A DNA stretch of 43,564 nt, taken from contig DEKU01000023.1 of assembly GCA_002354035.1 (NCBI GenBank), positions 1-43,564 on the forward strand, written 5' to 3'. The DNA is from Bacteroidales bacterium UBA2714 (GTDB lineage: Bacteria; Bacteroidota; Bacteroidia; Bacteroidales; P3). Positions 33,508-42,137 of the stretch are shown piece after piece. Position numbers and translations under genes: made by a program. Within the stretch, counting starts at the first letter, position 1, and each line of letters starts with the position of its first letter. Below the pieces are notes generated by a model. The model was not told the DNA's origin. It worked only from the letters and a program-made list of their open reading frames with translations, and did no database searches.

Positions 33508-34652
33508 TTGGCAAGGGGGTTGGCGTTGTCGGCATAGGTGCGCATAAGGCTCTGCCATAGCCTTTCGGCAGTTATGTCCCAGCTGAAGAGGGCTCGGCGC
33601 GTCCGGCCTCGTTCCACCAAACTGGCACGGAGGTCGGCATCGGTGGCGAGGGTTTCCAGGGCTTGCGCCAATTGGTCGGCGCTGGTGGGGTCGACCAACA
33701 AGGCGGCGTCGCCGGCCACCTCGGGCATGGAGGTGGTGTTGGATGTTATGACCGGCACTTCGGACTGGAAGGCTTCGATGATGGGTATTCCAAATCCCTC
33801 GAATAGGGACGGGTAGGCCAGGGCTGTGGCCGAGCCCAGCAGGAGGGCCAGCTCGGCCGGCTCGGCACGGCCGATGAAGATGACGTCGGATTTGTGGGCC
33901 ATGGAATTATAGGCCTGTTTCAGCTCGTCTTGCCACCAGACTTTCTGACCCACGACAACGAGTTTTGTGTTTTGGTGGTCGTGCTGTTTGAAGCGGTCGA
34001 AGGCGGTGAGGAGGGTGGCCAGGTTTTTTCTCTTGAGGATGGTGCTTATGAATATAAAGTAGGGGCTGCCTGCGGTGTAACGGTTCCGGGTGGCTTGGCA
34101 CACGGGTTGCGCCACGGGTTTATAGCCTTCGTGGGCGCCATCGTACACAACGTCTATTTTGTCGGGGTCGATGTGGTAAACGGCTGCTATGTCGTTCCGT
34201 GAGTATTCGGAGACGGTGGCTATGCGCGTGCTGTAGCGGGCAAACTGGGGGAAAAAGTAGGTCATGTATCGCTGGTGCGAGGGCTTGAGGAAGTCGTGGC
34301 TGTGCTCGAAATTGAGGTCGTGGATCACGTCGAGGGTGGGCACCTTGACTCCGAGGGGCAGATAGCCATCAGGCGACAAGAAGAGGTCGATGTGGTGGCG
34401 TTTGATGGCTCGTTTCATGCTTATCTGGAAGAAGAGATACCACAATACCGGGTGCCTGGCTTGGGGACAAAGCACCACAGGACGCACGTTGGGGCCGAAG
34501 ATGAAAGAGGGGTCAAACGGCCTGTCGAAGAAGAAAACGAAGGTATGCTCCGGATGGGAACGGACTATCCGCTGGAGGGTCTCGGTGGCAAACCAGCCTA
34601 TTCCGTCCATTTTTCCGGCCAGCATGAGCCGGGTGTTCACGCCGATAATCAT
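33504..34652 (-). CDS. Glycosyltransferase, GT4 family
   Basis: This 382-residue GT-B glycosyltransferase transfers a sugar from a nucleotide donor. The donor site shows IGRAEPAELALLLGSA and YPSLFEGFGIPIIEAFQSEV (with the E-x7-E pattern), followed by PEVAGDAALLVDP. The N-terminal half has VIHDLNFEHSHDF. The product could be a surface polysaccharide or glycoprotein glycan; acceptor and sugar are unknown. Both ends overlap neighbours as ATGA (purN upstream, OmpA-type downstream), so the three are translated as one coupled unit. Confidence 0.92.
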   Translation of the reverse strand: MIIGVNTRLMLAGKMDGIGWFATETLQRIVRSHPEHTFVFFFDRPFDPSFIFGPNVRPVVLCPQARHPVLWYLFFQISMKRAIKRHHIDLFLSPDGYLPLGVKVPTLDVIHDLNFEHSHDFLKPSHQRYMTYFFPQFARYSTRIATVSEYSRNDIAAVYHIDPDKIDVVYDGAHEGYKPVAQPVCQATRNRYTAGSPYFIFISTILKRKNLATLLTAFDRFKQHDHQNTKLVVVGQKVWWQDELKQAYNSMAHKSDVIFIGRAEPAELALLLGSATALAYPSLFEGFGIPIIEAFQSEVPVITSNTTSMPEVAGDAALLVDPTSADQLAQALETLATDADLRASLVERGRTRRALFSWDITAERLWQSLMRTYADNANPLAK

Positions 34653-35215
34653 TGGAGGACAGTTTTTTCAATCACTTCGGGGAAATACCTTTGTTCCAGT
34701 TGGTGGATTTTGTCGGCCAGGGTGTCGGGGGTGTCGTCTGGGGTGACGGGGCATTTGGCCTGGAAGAGGGTGGTGCCTTTGTCGTAGTGGCTGTCGACAA
34801 TATGGATGGTGATGCCGCTCTTTTTTTCTTTGTTGGCAATGACGGCCTCATGCACATGATGGCCATACATGCCTTTGCCGCCATAATTGGGCAGGAGGGC
34901 AGGGTGGATATTGATTACCCTGTTGGGGAACGCGGCCAGAATATCCTGAGGCACAAGCCAGAGGAACCCGGCAAGAATCACCCAGTCTATTTCCCTCTGC
35001 TGCAGGAACTGGAGCACTGAACCATTGTCGTAGAAGTCGGCTTTGCTGAAATAATGGGCGGGGACACCCAGTTGTCGCGCCCGCTCGGCCACAAAAGCAT
35101 TGCGCTTGTTGTAGATAATGCAGTCCACGGAAATATGGGCGTTCCCGGAGAAGTACTCGCTAATGCGCTGAGCATTAGTACCGTTGCCAGAGGCTAAAAT
35201 CGCTAATCGTATCAT
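34649..35215 (-). CDS. purN: Phosphoribosylglycinamide formyltransferase
   Basis: This purine-pathway enzyme transfers the formyl group from 10-formyl-tetrahydrofolate to GAR. It is 188 residues long. LAILASGNGTNAQ is the phosphate loop. INIHPALLPNYGGKGMYG contains the catalytic Asn-x-His pair. VDSHYDKGTTLFQ holds the catalytic Asp. The start at 35215 faces acpP, from which it is divergent, a layout common in Bacteroidota. No exact promoter box was seen on this side. Confidence 0.96.
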   Translation of the reverse strand: MIRLAILASGNGTNAQRISEYFSGNAHISVDCIIYNKRNAFVAERARQLGVPAHYFSKADFYDNGSVLQFLQQREIDWVILAGFLWLVPQDILAAFPNRVINIHPALLPNYGGKGMYGHHVHEAVIANKEKKSGITIHIVDSHYDKGTTLFQAKCPVTPDDTPDTLADKIHQLEQRYFPEVIEKTVLQ

Positions 35216-35473
35216 AATATTAAAGTTTTTGCTATAACGCTAAAAGTCTCTATTTGTTGTCTTTCCATGAGAATTAACATACATATTTTTTGACCAGGGA
35301 GGCAGTTTAACAAATTTCGGCTTGAACAGCGGGTCAAAAAGGGCATTTTGCAGCAATATTTCGGCCTTTGACAGCCAACGAGATTAAAATATAAAACACT
35401 ATTAGTCATTGGGTTGATATATCGGATGGAAAGAAAAATAGTTAAAAAGTATGGTTATATGGATTTTTTTTCG

Positions 35474-35481
35474 TTTCTTTG
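35474..35481 (+). promoter_or_regulatory. Weak -7 box of acpP-fabF-rnc
   Basis: TTTCTTTG followed by CACC has the TTTG half of the consensus but T in place of A at the second position. It lies 30 bases before the acpP ATG. Confidence 0.5.
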
Positions 35482-35511
35482 CACCCTGTTAAACTCAAAA
35501 AATTAAATAAA

Positions 35512-35748
35512 ATGTCTGAAATTGCAACGAAAGTAAAAGCTATCATTGTTGATAAGCTCGGTGTTGATGAAAAAGATGTTACGCTGGAAGCCAGCTTCAC
35601 AAATGATCTCGGCGCTGACTCTTTGGACACTGTTGAATTGATTATGGAACTTGAGAAGGAATTTGACATCCAGATTCCCGATGAAGAGGCTGAGAAAATC
35701 GTCACCGTGGGTGATGCCGTCTCTTTCATTGAAAACGCTCAGAAATAA
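35512..35748 (+). CDS. acpP: Acyl carrier protein
   Basis: It carries growing acyl chains on a 4'-phosphopantetheine arm in fatty-acid synthesis. It has 78 residues, acidic. The attachment serine is in GADSLDTVEL. The start MSEIATKVKA at 35512 is the family start; the open frame continues upstream into the promoter and is rejected. It is followed 23 bases later by fabF. Confidence 0.97.
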   Translation: MSEIATKVKAIIVDKLGVDEKDVTLEASFTNDLGADSLDTVELIMELEKEFDIQIPDEEAEKIVTVGDAVSFIENAQK

Positions 35749-35771
35749 TTAAATTCTCCCGCTTCAGTACA

Positions 35772-37016
35772 ATGCATCTGAAACGTGTTGTAGTCACTGG
35801 TCTCGGCACACTTACTCCTATTGGCAATAGCGTATCGCAGTTTTGGGATTCCTTATTACAGGGGGTAAGTGGCGCCGGCCTGATTACACATTTTGATTCC
35901 TCTAATCTTCGCTGCCACATAGCGGCGGAGGTGAAGGGGTATGACGGTACTCAGTATTTCGACCGGAAGGAACTCCGCACTCTCGACACCTTTTCCCAAT
36001 ACGGCCTTGTGGCCGTGGACGAAGCCTTGCACGATGCAGGGCTCGACTGCGAGAAGGTGAACCTCGACCGTGTAGGAGTGGTCTTCGGTTCGGGCATGGG
36101 CGGATGCGAGACGTTCCAGAACGAGCTCCTCTCCTATTGCGAAGGTCATTATGTACCGCGTTTCAGTCCATTTTTTGTTACCAAGACCATTGGTGATATC
36201 TGTGCCGGACAGATATCTATAAAATACGGCTTTCGCGGCCCCAATTACTGCACCACAGCCGCCTGTGCCTCATCGGCCATGGCTATAGCCGACTCTCTGA
36301 TGATGCTGCAACTGGGCAAGGCCGACATCATGGTGACCGGTGGCAGCGAAGCAGCCATCATCCCCATCGGCATCGGAGGCTTTGCATCCATGAAAGCCCT
36401 CTCCCTCCGCAACGACGACCCCTCCACCGCCTCACGGCCATTCGACAAAGACCGCGACGGCTTCGTATTGGGCGAAGGAGCCGGAGCCCTTGTCCTCGAA
36501 GAATTAGAGCATGCCAAGGCTCGCGGAGCCAAAATCTATGCCGAAATAACCGGCTGCGGTCTCACCGCCGACGCCTACCACATTGCGGCATCGCACCCCG
36601 AAGGCGAAGGAGCCATGAAAGCCATGCGCCAAGCCATTGTCGACTCCGGGATGCAGCTCACCGACGTGGACCACATCAACACCCACGGAACATCCACTCC
36701 CATCGGCGATGTCTCCGAACCACGGGCAGTAGTGCGTCTTTTTGGCGACCACGCTGACAAGATCACCCTCAACTCCACCAAGTCCATGACAGGCCATCTG
36801 ATGGGCGCTGCCGGCGCCGTCGAGGCCATCGCCACCGTCCTGTCCGTGAAAAACAACATCGTGCCACCCACCATCAATCACTTCACCGACGACCCCGACA
36901 TTCCGGCTCTCGACTTTTCATTCAACAAACCCACTCCTCGTCGTGTGGATTTCGCCCTCAGCAATGCCTTTGGTTTCGGCGGCCACAACGCCTGTCTGGC
37001 TTTCCGCAAATACTGA
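35772..37016 (+). CDS. fabF: 3-oxoacyl-ACP synthase II
   Basis: This condensing enzyme elongates acyl-ACP with malonyl-ACP. It has 414 residues with a complete Cys-His-His set: CTTAACASSAMAI with the acyl cysteine, NTHGTSTPIGD with the first His, and STKSMTGHLMGAAGAVEA with Lys and the second His. GFGGHNACLAF closes the thiolase fold. It sits between acpP and rnc in the conserved order. Codon use becomes GC-richer from about 36000 onward, in step with its neighbours. Confidence 0.97.
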   Translation: MHLKRVVVTGLGTLTPIGNSVSQFWDSLLQGVSGAGLITHFDSSNLRCHIAAEVKGYDGTQYFDRKELRTLDTFSQYGLVAVDEALHDAGLDCEKVNLDRVGVVFGSGMGGCETFQNELLSYCEGHYVPRFSPFFVTKTIGDICAGQISIKYGFRGPNYCTTAACASSAMAIADSLMMLQLGKADIMVTGGSEAAIIPIGIGGFASMKALSLRNDDPSTASRPFDKDRDGFVLGEGAGALVLEELEHAKARGAKIYAEITGCGLTADAYHIAASHPEGEGAMKAMRQAIVDSGMQLTDVDHINTHGTSTPIGDVSEPRAVVRLFGDHADKITLNSTKSMTGHLMGAAGAVEAIATVLSVKNNIVPPTINHFTDDPDIPALDFSFNKPTPRRVDFALSNAFGFGGHNACLAFRKY

Positions 37017-37018
37017 AC

Positions 37019-37762
37019 ATGCTGAGTTTTTTCCGTTACCGGGGCGAACACAAAGAATTCTACCTCTTCTTCAAGAACATGCTGGGGTTCATACCGCGCA
37101 ACACCCAGCTCTACCAGATTGCCTTCATCCACAAGTCCAAATCCCTCGATATGGGCAAAGGCCGCCGCGTCAACAACGAGCGGCTCGAATACCTGGGCGA
37201 CGCCGTGCTGAGCGCCATAGTGGCCGAATTCCTTTACAAGAAATACCCCTCCCAAGGCGAAGGATTCCTGACCGAGATGCGCTCCAAACTCGTCAGCCGC
37301 GCCAACCTCAACCGACTGGCCCAAAAGATAGGCCTCTCGCAACTGATACAATACAACCGCGAGTCGCAAGGCATCTTCAAATCCATCGACGGCGACGCCT
37401 TCGAAGCCCTTGTGGGCGCCATCTACCTTGAAAAAGGCTACAACTTCACCCGCCGCGTCATCGTCGACAAGATCATCAACCTCCACCTCGACGTCGACGC
37501 CATGGCCCACACCGACTGGAACTTCAAGAGCAAGCTCATCGACTGGGGCCAGAAAAACCACCGCAAAGTAAGCTTCGAAGTAGAGCGAGTCTTCTACCAA
37601 GGCAAAGAAGGCCGCCGCCAGTACGACGTGCGCGTAAAGATCGACGGCTCCCCCGCCGAACACGCCATCGAATACTCCATCAAATCCGCCGAACAGCTCG
37701 CCGCCGAGAAGACCTACAAGAAATACCAAGAGCAAGGCATCATCCCCGCCGCCACAAACTAA
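37019..37762 (+). CDS. rnc: Ribonuclease III
   Basis: This double-strand-specific endonuclease processes rRNA and other structured RNAs. The 247 residues contain the catalytic motif NERLEYLGDAVLSAIVAEFL, with a second acidic pair in DGDAFEALVGAIYLEKG, and a C-terminal dsRNA-binding domain (about 165-240: FKSKLIDWGQKNHRKVSFE). The start is 2 bases after the fabF stop. It closes the acpP-fabF-rnc operon at the shared terminator at 37764. Confidence 0.96.
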   Translation: MLSFFRYRGEHKEFYLFFKNMLGFIPRNTQLYQIAFIHKSKSLDMGKGRRVNNERLEYLGDAVLSAIVAEFLYKKYPSQGEGFLTEMRSKLVSRANLNRLAQKIGLSQLIQYNRESQGIFKSIDGDAFEALVGAIYLEKGYNFTRRVIVDKIINLHLDVDAMAHTDWNFKSKLIDWGQKNHRKVSFEVERVFYQGKEGRRQYDVRVKIDGSPAEHAIEYSIKSAEQLAAEKTYKKYQEQGIIPAATN

Positions 37763-37763
37763 A

Positions 37764-37792
37764 AAAGCCCTCATCTTCCTGACAAGGGCTTA
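37764..37792. terminator. Shared terminator of rnc and the 37816 lipoprotein gene
   Basis: AAGCCCT pairs with AGGGCTT (7 bp, 13-base loop), with AAAAAA before and T-rich sequence after. It fits both converging genes; the U-run is strongest for the minus-strand gene. Confidence 0.82.
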
Positions 37793-37815
37793 TATCAAAT
37801 ACCCTCTCTTTCGTA

Positions 37816-39327
37816 CTAATTGAAATTCTGAACAAGTCGCACAGACATCCCATAATGACGATAGTCACCAAAGGTAGTATATACTGTATGACTTACGCAG
37901 TAAAGCCTATATGCATTATAATACCCATTATTGGAGGGTGACGAAGACCAATAGCAGCAATAACCATTCCTATCAATAGTAGCCCCATTCCTGCGAGCGG
38001 AAGCAGGTAAAAAAACAGCTCCCGCATTTTCCATCAGAGACCACTCAGAAAGCGAATAAACATTTTGCCAATTATTCTGCCCTGGAGTAAATGTCATGCC
38101 TTGGGGGATTTCAAATTCGTCAGGCAATATTATTTCTCCACCGATTCCATTAACTTTTCCTGAGCCATATTTACTAGAAGCATTCGCTCTAATATTAAAC
38201 AGATAGTTCCACTCATTACTCGAAAGGGTACGCCATAGGTTGCTTGCTCCTCCTCCATTACTGATGGCATTCACTCCCCAATCCACAAAGGTAGTATACG
38301 AGCCGCTGCTGGTGGAAGAAAATGTGGGGTTGTTTCCCGTACCCCAGCCGAAAAGATCTATCCATCCGTTGTAAGTAGCACTAATATTATTGTTACCCTC
38401 TCGCATAGCAGTATATTGGTTGTTTGCAAAACGCCAGGTATCAGTGCTGGCCTGGTACTGCATGTTGCCCTGCGAGAAGCGTACCTGCTGTGTGGCGCTC
38501 ACCGAGAACAGACCGGGCAGTGCGCCTTGCGGCAGCGGCTCGACAAAGTTCATGTCGCTCTCCCCGAACTCGATTTCGGTTACCGTGCTGCGCTGCACAT
38601 TGATGCAGACGTTGCTCTTCACGGTCTTGATGCAGTAGAGGCCGTCAGCGGTGTTCAGCTCGATGCTCTTCAGCGAGTCGAAGGTGGCGGGCAGGTAGAT
38701 GTAAAAATCGCGGCCGTTGTCAATAGCCTGAGCTGTGGTGCAGGTCATGGTGACCGTGTTCGAACCGCCCTGCACATAGCTGAGCTGGGGCGCATCGTTC
38801 ACATAGCTGACGGTGAAGTTGCCACAAATCTCCGCATTGGCCTTGACGGTAATGCTTGTGATGTTGGTGTTGGCCTTGGTGAGGTGCAGCTTCAGCACGC
38901 CGCAGAGGTTTTTGAAAGCCAACTGGTTGGTGGTGCTTTCGGCATACATCGGGAATTCGTTGATTGAATTCTCGACGTAGGTCTGAGCGGCGGGCAGGGT
39001 GATGTTCACGCCGTCCGTGGTCAGCGAGGCAGGGTAGAAAGCGCGGAAGGGGCCGTCGCTGGTCTCGCCGCTCACGTTGTCGAGCGTGGCGACGGTGGCG
39101 GGAGTCTGCGGGGTGGCCGCATAGAGGCCACGTCCGGCTGTGCCGTAGATGGCCACTTGGTCGCCCTCAACCCAGTTCAGAGCCGTGCCGCTCAGCACGG
39201 TCTTGCCGTCGGTGGCGGTTTCCATTGTGGCGCGGAACTGGCTGCCGTCGCCCGTGGCCTCCTTCTGGCAGGAGGTGATAGTGAATAGAGCCAAAAGGCT
39301 CAACAGGCTTACTAATGTTCTTTTCAT
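37816..39327 (-). CDS. Fimbrillin-like lipoprotein with FISUMP/lectin-like C-terminal head
   Basis: This 503-residue lipoprotein has lipobox ITSC (Cys20). The N-terminal half (about 25-260) is a fimbrillin-like beta-sandwich (FRATMETATDGKTVLSG, GPFRAFYPASL). The C-terminal half (about 269-503) starts GALPGLFSVSATQQVRFSQG and ends MSVRLVQNF, the same domain that heads the 22515 gene. The last 50 residues are very rich in Tyr, Asn, Ser and Cys (GYYNAYRLY, GDYRHYG). GC falls sharply in this half: about 33% in 37861-37920 against about 63% in 38461-38520 by direct count. The protein is probably surface-exposed, with a tip that varies or was acquired separately. Confidence 0.82.
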   Translation of the reverse strand: MKRTLVSLLSLLALFTITSCQKEATGDGSQFRATMETATDGKTVLSGTALNWVEGDQVAIYGTAGRGLYAATPQTPATVATLDNVSGETSDGPFRAFYPASLTTDGVNITLPAAQTYVENSINEFPMYAESTTNQLAFKNLCGVLKLHLTKANTNITSITVKANAEICGNFTVSYVNDAPQLSYVQGGSNTVTMTCTTAQAIDNGRDFYIYLPATFDSLKSIELNTADGLYCIKTVKSNVCINVQRSTVTEIEFGESDMNFVEPLPQGALPGLFSVSATQQVRFSQGNMQYQASTDTWRFANNQYTAMREGNNNISATYNGWIDLFGWGTGNNPTFSSTSSGSYTTFVDWGVNAISNGGGASNLWRTLSSNEWNYLFNIRANASSKYGSGKVNGIGGEIILPDEFEIPQGMTFTPGQNNWQNVYSLSEWSLMENAGAVFLPASARRNGATIDRNGYCCYWSSSPSNNGYYNAYRLYCVSHTVYTTFGDYRHYGMSVRLVQNFN

Positions 39328-39465
39328 TTCTGTTTTGTTTCTTGTTTGTTTGTATTTATTTTCTTGTTTGTCTCTCGCGCACTGTATAAATAGAGGTAAA
39401 CTCTAATCAAAATGGTGGCAACCATGCCGTGCGGGGAGGTGCGCAGCCCCGGCGGCATCCAGCGA

Positions 39466-39636
39466 TTAGTCGAAGTCGCTGCCGCCATGCACCTCGCCAC
39501 TGCTGATGAGGTTCTCGTTGCTGCCTGTGGGGAGCAGCTCGGTGCCGCTGGCCTGGAAGCCGCGCTCCACGCGGGCTGCAAGCACTTCAACCATGGGAGC
39601 AAGGTACTCCTTTGAACTTTGTTTTTGTTTCATCAT
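39466..39636 (-). CDS. Small conserved-type Bacteroidales peptide upstream of the fimbrillin-like gene
   Basis: This 56-residue peptide reads MMKQKQSSKEYLAPMVEVLAA at its start and has VERGFQAS in the middle. Short proteins with a Y-x-A/T-P-x-V-E-V...E-x-G-F-A/Q-x-S pattern are common in Bacteroidales, often just before surface lipoprotein genes; their function is unknown to me. There is no signal peptide. It lies 138 bases before the lipoprotein gene on the same strand. ATGs at 39636 and 39633 are both possible. Confidence 0.6.
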   Translation of the reverse strand: MMKQKQSSKEYLAPMVEVLAARVERGFQASGTELLPTGSNENLISSGEVHGGSDFD

Positions 39637-39711
39637 GTTGTTCGATGTTTTAAAAAACCTGGCGGATACCTGCGCCGAACTAAGTAAATTGAACCGAGGA
39701 AGCATATAAAA

Positions 39712-39751
39712 AAAGCGCGGGTATCACAGCTCATTGCTTATCCCGCTAACC
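39712..39751 (-). terminator. Terminator of the structured RNA
   Basis: On the minus strand GCGGG pairs with CCCGC with a short TA/TA extension, followed by GCTTTTTTTA. Confidence 0.7.
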
Positions 39752-39996
39752 GAGGCCTTCGCATTGCCATCCTGCTGAGAATAAGCAATGCCGCGCCCAC
39801 GCTGTGCAATATACACAATGGCATAGAACATGCCCTCTATGTATGCACCAATATGGACGATGGCTATTGCTTTACCGTGCAGCAGGATAACGAAGTTGCG
39901 AAGTTCGGTTAGCCGCAGATAAAACGTTTCGCTCAACGTCTTTTTTATTATGTCCTGTCGCCCACCCACTTACCCGTCAAGGGCACGGATGGTTGA
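39712..39996 (-). ncRNA. Rod-shaped structured RNA, candidate 6S-like RNA
   Basis: On the minus strand an exact promoter box (40002-40009) and a hairpin with seven T (39712-39751) bound a transcript of about 285 bases. Between them both halves pair into one long interrupted rod: GCTAACCGA (39745-39753) with TCGGTTAGC (39905-39913), TTCGC (39758-39762) with GCGAA (39898-39902), ATCCTGCTG (39769-39777) with CAGCAGGAT (39880-39888), AAGCAAT (39783-39789) with ATTGCTT (39866-39872), and a terminal hairpin GTGCA/TGCAC (39804-39848) with ATGGCAT/ATGCC inside. Long rods with internal bubbles are typical of 6S RNA, which binds RNA polymerase. The 6S assignment is inference. Confidence 0.6.
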
Positions 39997-40001
39997 CACT
40001 G

Positions 40002-40009
40002 CAAAGATA
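40002..40009 (-). promoter_or_regulatory. Promoter -7 box of the structured RNA
   Basis: On the minus strand TTGTATCTTTGCAGTG contains an exact TATCTTTG box. It is upstream of the rod structure and has no other gene closer than 30 bases. Confidence 0.8.
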
Positions 40010-40040
40010 CAACTTTTTTCGAATTAAAAGAAAATTCTTC

Positions 40041-42137
40041 TCACCATTTGAGGCGTAGCTGGAGGCGCCATTGCTGGCGGTGGTTGGCGTCTATCTGTTC
40101 ATAGCTTGAGCCGAAGGTCTCTTTGTCGGCGTAGGCGGTGAGGCTGTATTTGAAGCCGATGTTCCAGTTGGGCGTGATGTCATACCGCAGCAAGAGGTAG
40201 AATTGGCAGCCCTCATTCTGATAGAGAGCGCTGCTGTAGTTGTAGATGAAATCGCTCTCGGCGGCATACATCCGGGCTTCGTAGTCGTCCACGTCGAACC
40301 ATGCCACCCTTGCCGTCACCGTCAGCGGCACCCGGCTGGGGCTGTATTGCACATCGTGATAAAAAAGAAGCCCCCGGTCTGCCTCCGTCACATCGCCGTG
40401 GTAGTGGGCATACCCCACCCGCGCATTCAGCCGCCACGGCCCTTTCTGATAGGCCACATCGGCCATGACCTGGTGCCTGTAGGTCTGCTCCAGCAGATAA
40501 CGGCCGTCCACCATGCGCGTAGGTGTGACGTTACGGTCCCGCTCCTTGAACCGGTAGCGGAGTCGGAACGACAGCCCTTTGATCCAGCAAGAAGCCCGCG
40601 ACAACACCACGCGGAGGTCGTAGCCCCAACTGGGGGCATAGACCAGATATTTCATGTGAGGGAAATAGCACACATCGCCCGTCACGGTGGCCTGAAAACC
40701 CAAGGGCAGGAGGCCTTGGTAGTTGATGCCCAAGCCCGTCTCGTTCTGCACACTGCTCCCCTGCCCTATGGCGTTGGCATGCAGGTTGTGGTATGTCGGG
40801 CTGTAGCAACGCAACACTCCACTCACCCGGTGGTTGTTGTTCACCATAAACTCCCCTCCGGCCAGCGCCGCCGGGCTGACATTGGAGGCACCGCTGTCCG
40901 ACGGCCTGTTGGCGCAGATGGCCGCCTCAGCAAACCACAGCATCCGCCCTTTGCGCCACACGGCGTCGAAGCCCATATTGAAATTGTTATCTCCCACGAA
41001 ATAGTTGTCGTTATACACATTTGCAGCGGGCACGATGGCCTTGTCCAGCCGGGTGGCCACAGCCGTCAATCCTGCCCGCACTCCACCCTGCCGATACTCC
41101 AACCTGCCTCCGGCCAGTGTCTCGCCCAGCTGGTTCCGCTTTCCTTGCTCGGTGACTGTGCGGTGATAGCCAGACTTGTAGAGGCTCTGTACCCAGTCGA
41201 CCGAGCCCTTGGGGAGTGTGGCATCGCACTCCACATAGGAGCCAAACAGGGTCAACGCCCATCGCGAGCCCAGAGCCAGCGTGGTCGCCACACCGCGCTG
41301 ATAACCATATTCCGTAAAAGCCCCGTTGGGCTTGATGCCTCCCGCATAACGGCCTATGCCGGTGCCCATTGACCACCGGGGCCCATAGCCCGACCACAAG
41401 GTCAGGCCCTGGCCAAACTGCAGATGGTACTGCCCCACCACCAGCCGTTTCACATACACCCTGCTCCTGCCTCCCGACGTTCGGTTCCATTTCCACAAGT
41501 CGTTCATCAACAAGCTGTAGCCATAGAAATCAAAACCCTGCCGCTGGCTGCCACCGAAGAAAGCCTCGCCAGGGTCCTTGTCGCCCGAAAGCTGGAGTTG
41601 AACTCTGTCGCCACACTTGTATCTGTACCGCCACATCCACCGCATATTGTCACCCTCGTACTGCCCTTCTCTGTAGCCCCGGGCCTGCTCGAAAGTGCCG
41701 CTTATGCCTGCCACGAGATTGCTGTGCCCGTTACGCCACAGGTCTTTCCAGCTAACAGAAGTTGGTTCTTGCCACGGCGCAGCCTTCGCCACCGGCCGCA
41801 GCAACTCCACCGTCGTGCTGTCGAAACCGTTTATCACATACAGCTCTTCCACACTCAGCAACTCTCCCTCCATGGCAATATAAGCCCGGAGCCGCTCGCG
41901 CTGCAAATCGCTCACAAAGGGGAAAGCCGACAGGAGGTCGGCCGTGTCGTTCAGGTTGGCCGGGCTTTCGACATACAACTCATACAGCTCGAGCAATTCT
42001 TCCACCGTCTCGTCATCGCCCTCTTCGGTCAGCACCTCGATATACTCCTGCCACACGCTGGGCAGCACCTCCTGTGCCTGGCCCCGCAAAGAGCAAAGCA
42101 CCAATGCCAACAATGCTATGGTCGCCCAACGCCTCAT
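40041..42137 (-). CDS. Outer-membrane beta-barrel protein with N-terminal helix-hairpin-helix domain
   Basis: This 698-residue protein has a signal peptide ending RGQAQ. An acidic helical segment (EYIEVLTEEGDDETVEELLE) follows, then a ComEA-like helix-hairpin-helix region (about 65-115: LLSAFPFVSDLQRERLRAYI and LLSVEELYVINGFDSTTVEL). A long beta-barrel (about 130-698) rich in aromatic strand ends closes in LQLRLKW. Proteins of this layout occur widely in Bacteroidota without a settled function. HhH domains usually bind DNA, and the next gene is a secreted nuclease-fold protein, so a role in surface DNA handling is plausible but unproven. It overlaps the upstream gene as ATGA. Confidence 0.82.
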   Translation of the reverse strand: MRRWATIALLALVLCSLRGQAQEVLPSVWQEYIEVLTEEGDDETVEELLELYELYVESPANLNDTADLLSAFPFVSDLQRERLRAYIAMEGELLSVEELYVINGFDSTTVELLRPVAKAAPWQEPTSVSWKDLWRNGHSNLVAGISGTFEQARGYREGQYEGDNMRWMWRYRYKCGDRVQLQLSGDKDPGEAFFGGSQRQGFDFYGYSLLMNDLWKWNRTSGGRSRVYVKRLVVGQYHLQFGQGLTLWSGYGPRWSMGTGIGRYAGGIKPNGAFTEYGYQRGVATTLALGSRWALTLFGSYVECDATLPKGSVDWVQSLYKSGYHRTVTEQGKRNQLGETLAGGRLEYRQGGVRAGLTAVATRLDKAIVPAANVYNDNYFVGDNNFNMGFDAVWRKGRMLWFAEAAICANRPSDSGASNVSPAALAGGEFMVNNNHRVSGVLRCYSPTYHNLHANAIGQGSSVQNETGLGINYQGLLPLGFQATVTGDVCYFPHMKYLVYAPSWGYDLRVVLSRASCWIKGLSFRLRYRFKERDRNVTPTRMVDGRYLLEQTYRHQVMADVAYQKGPWRLNARVGYAHYHGDVTEADRGLLFYHDVQYSPSRVPLTVTARVAWFDVDDYEARMYAAESDFIYNYSSALYQNEGCQFYLLLRYDITPNWNIGFKYSLTAYADKETFGSSYEQIDANHRQQWRLQLRLKW

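Noticed and set aside
36878..37774. Minus-strand 298-codon frame
   Set aside because: It is antisense to rnc with hydrophobic low-complexity translation.
39724..39969. Minus-strand 81-codon frame as a protein
   Set aside because: It lies in the rod-shaped RNA, ends inside the terminator and matches no family; kept as a rival to the RNA call.
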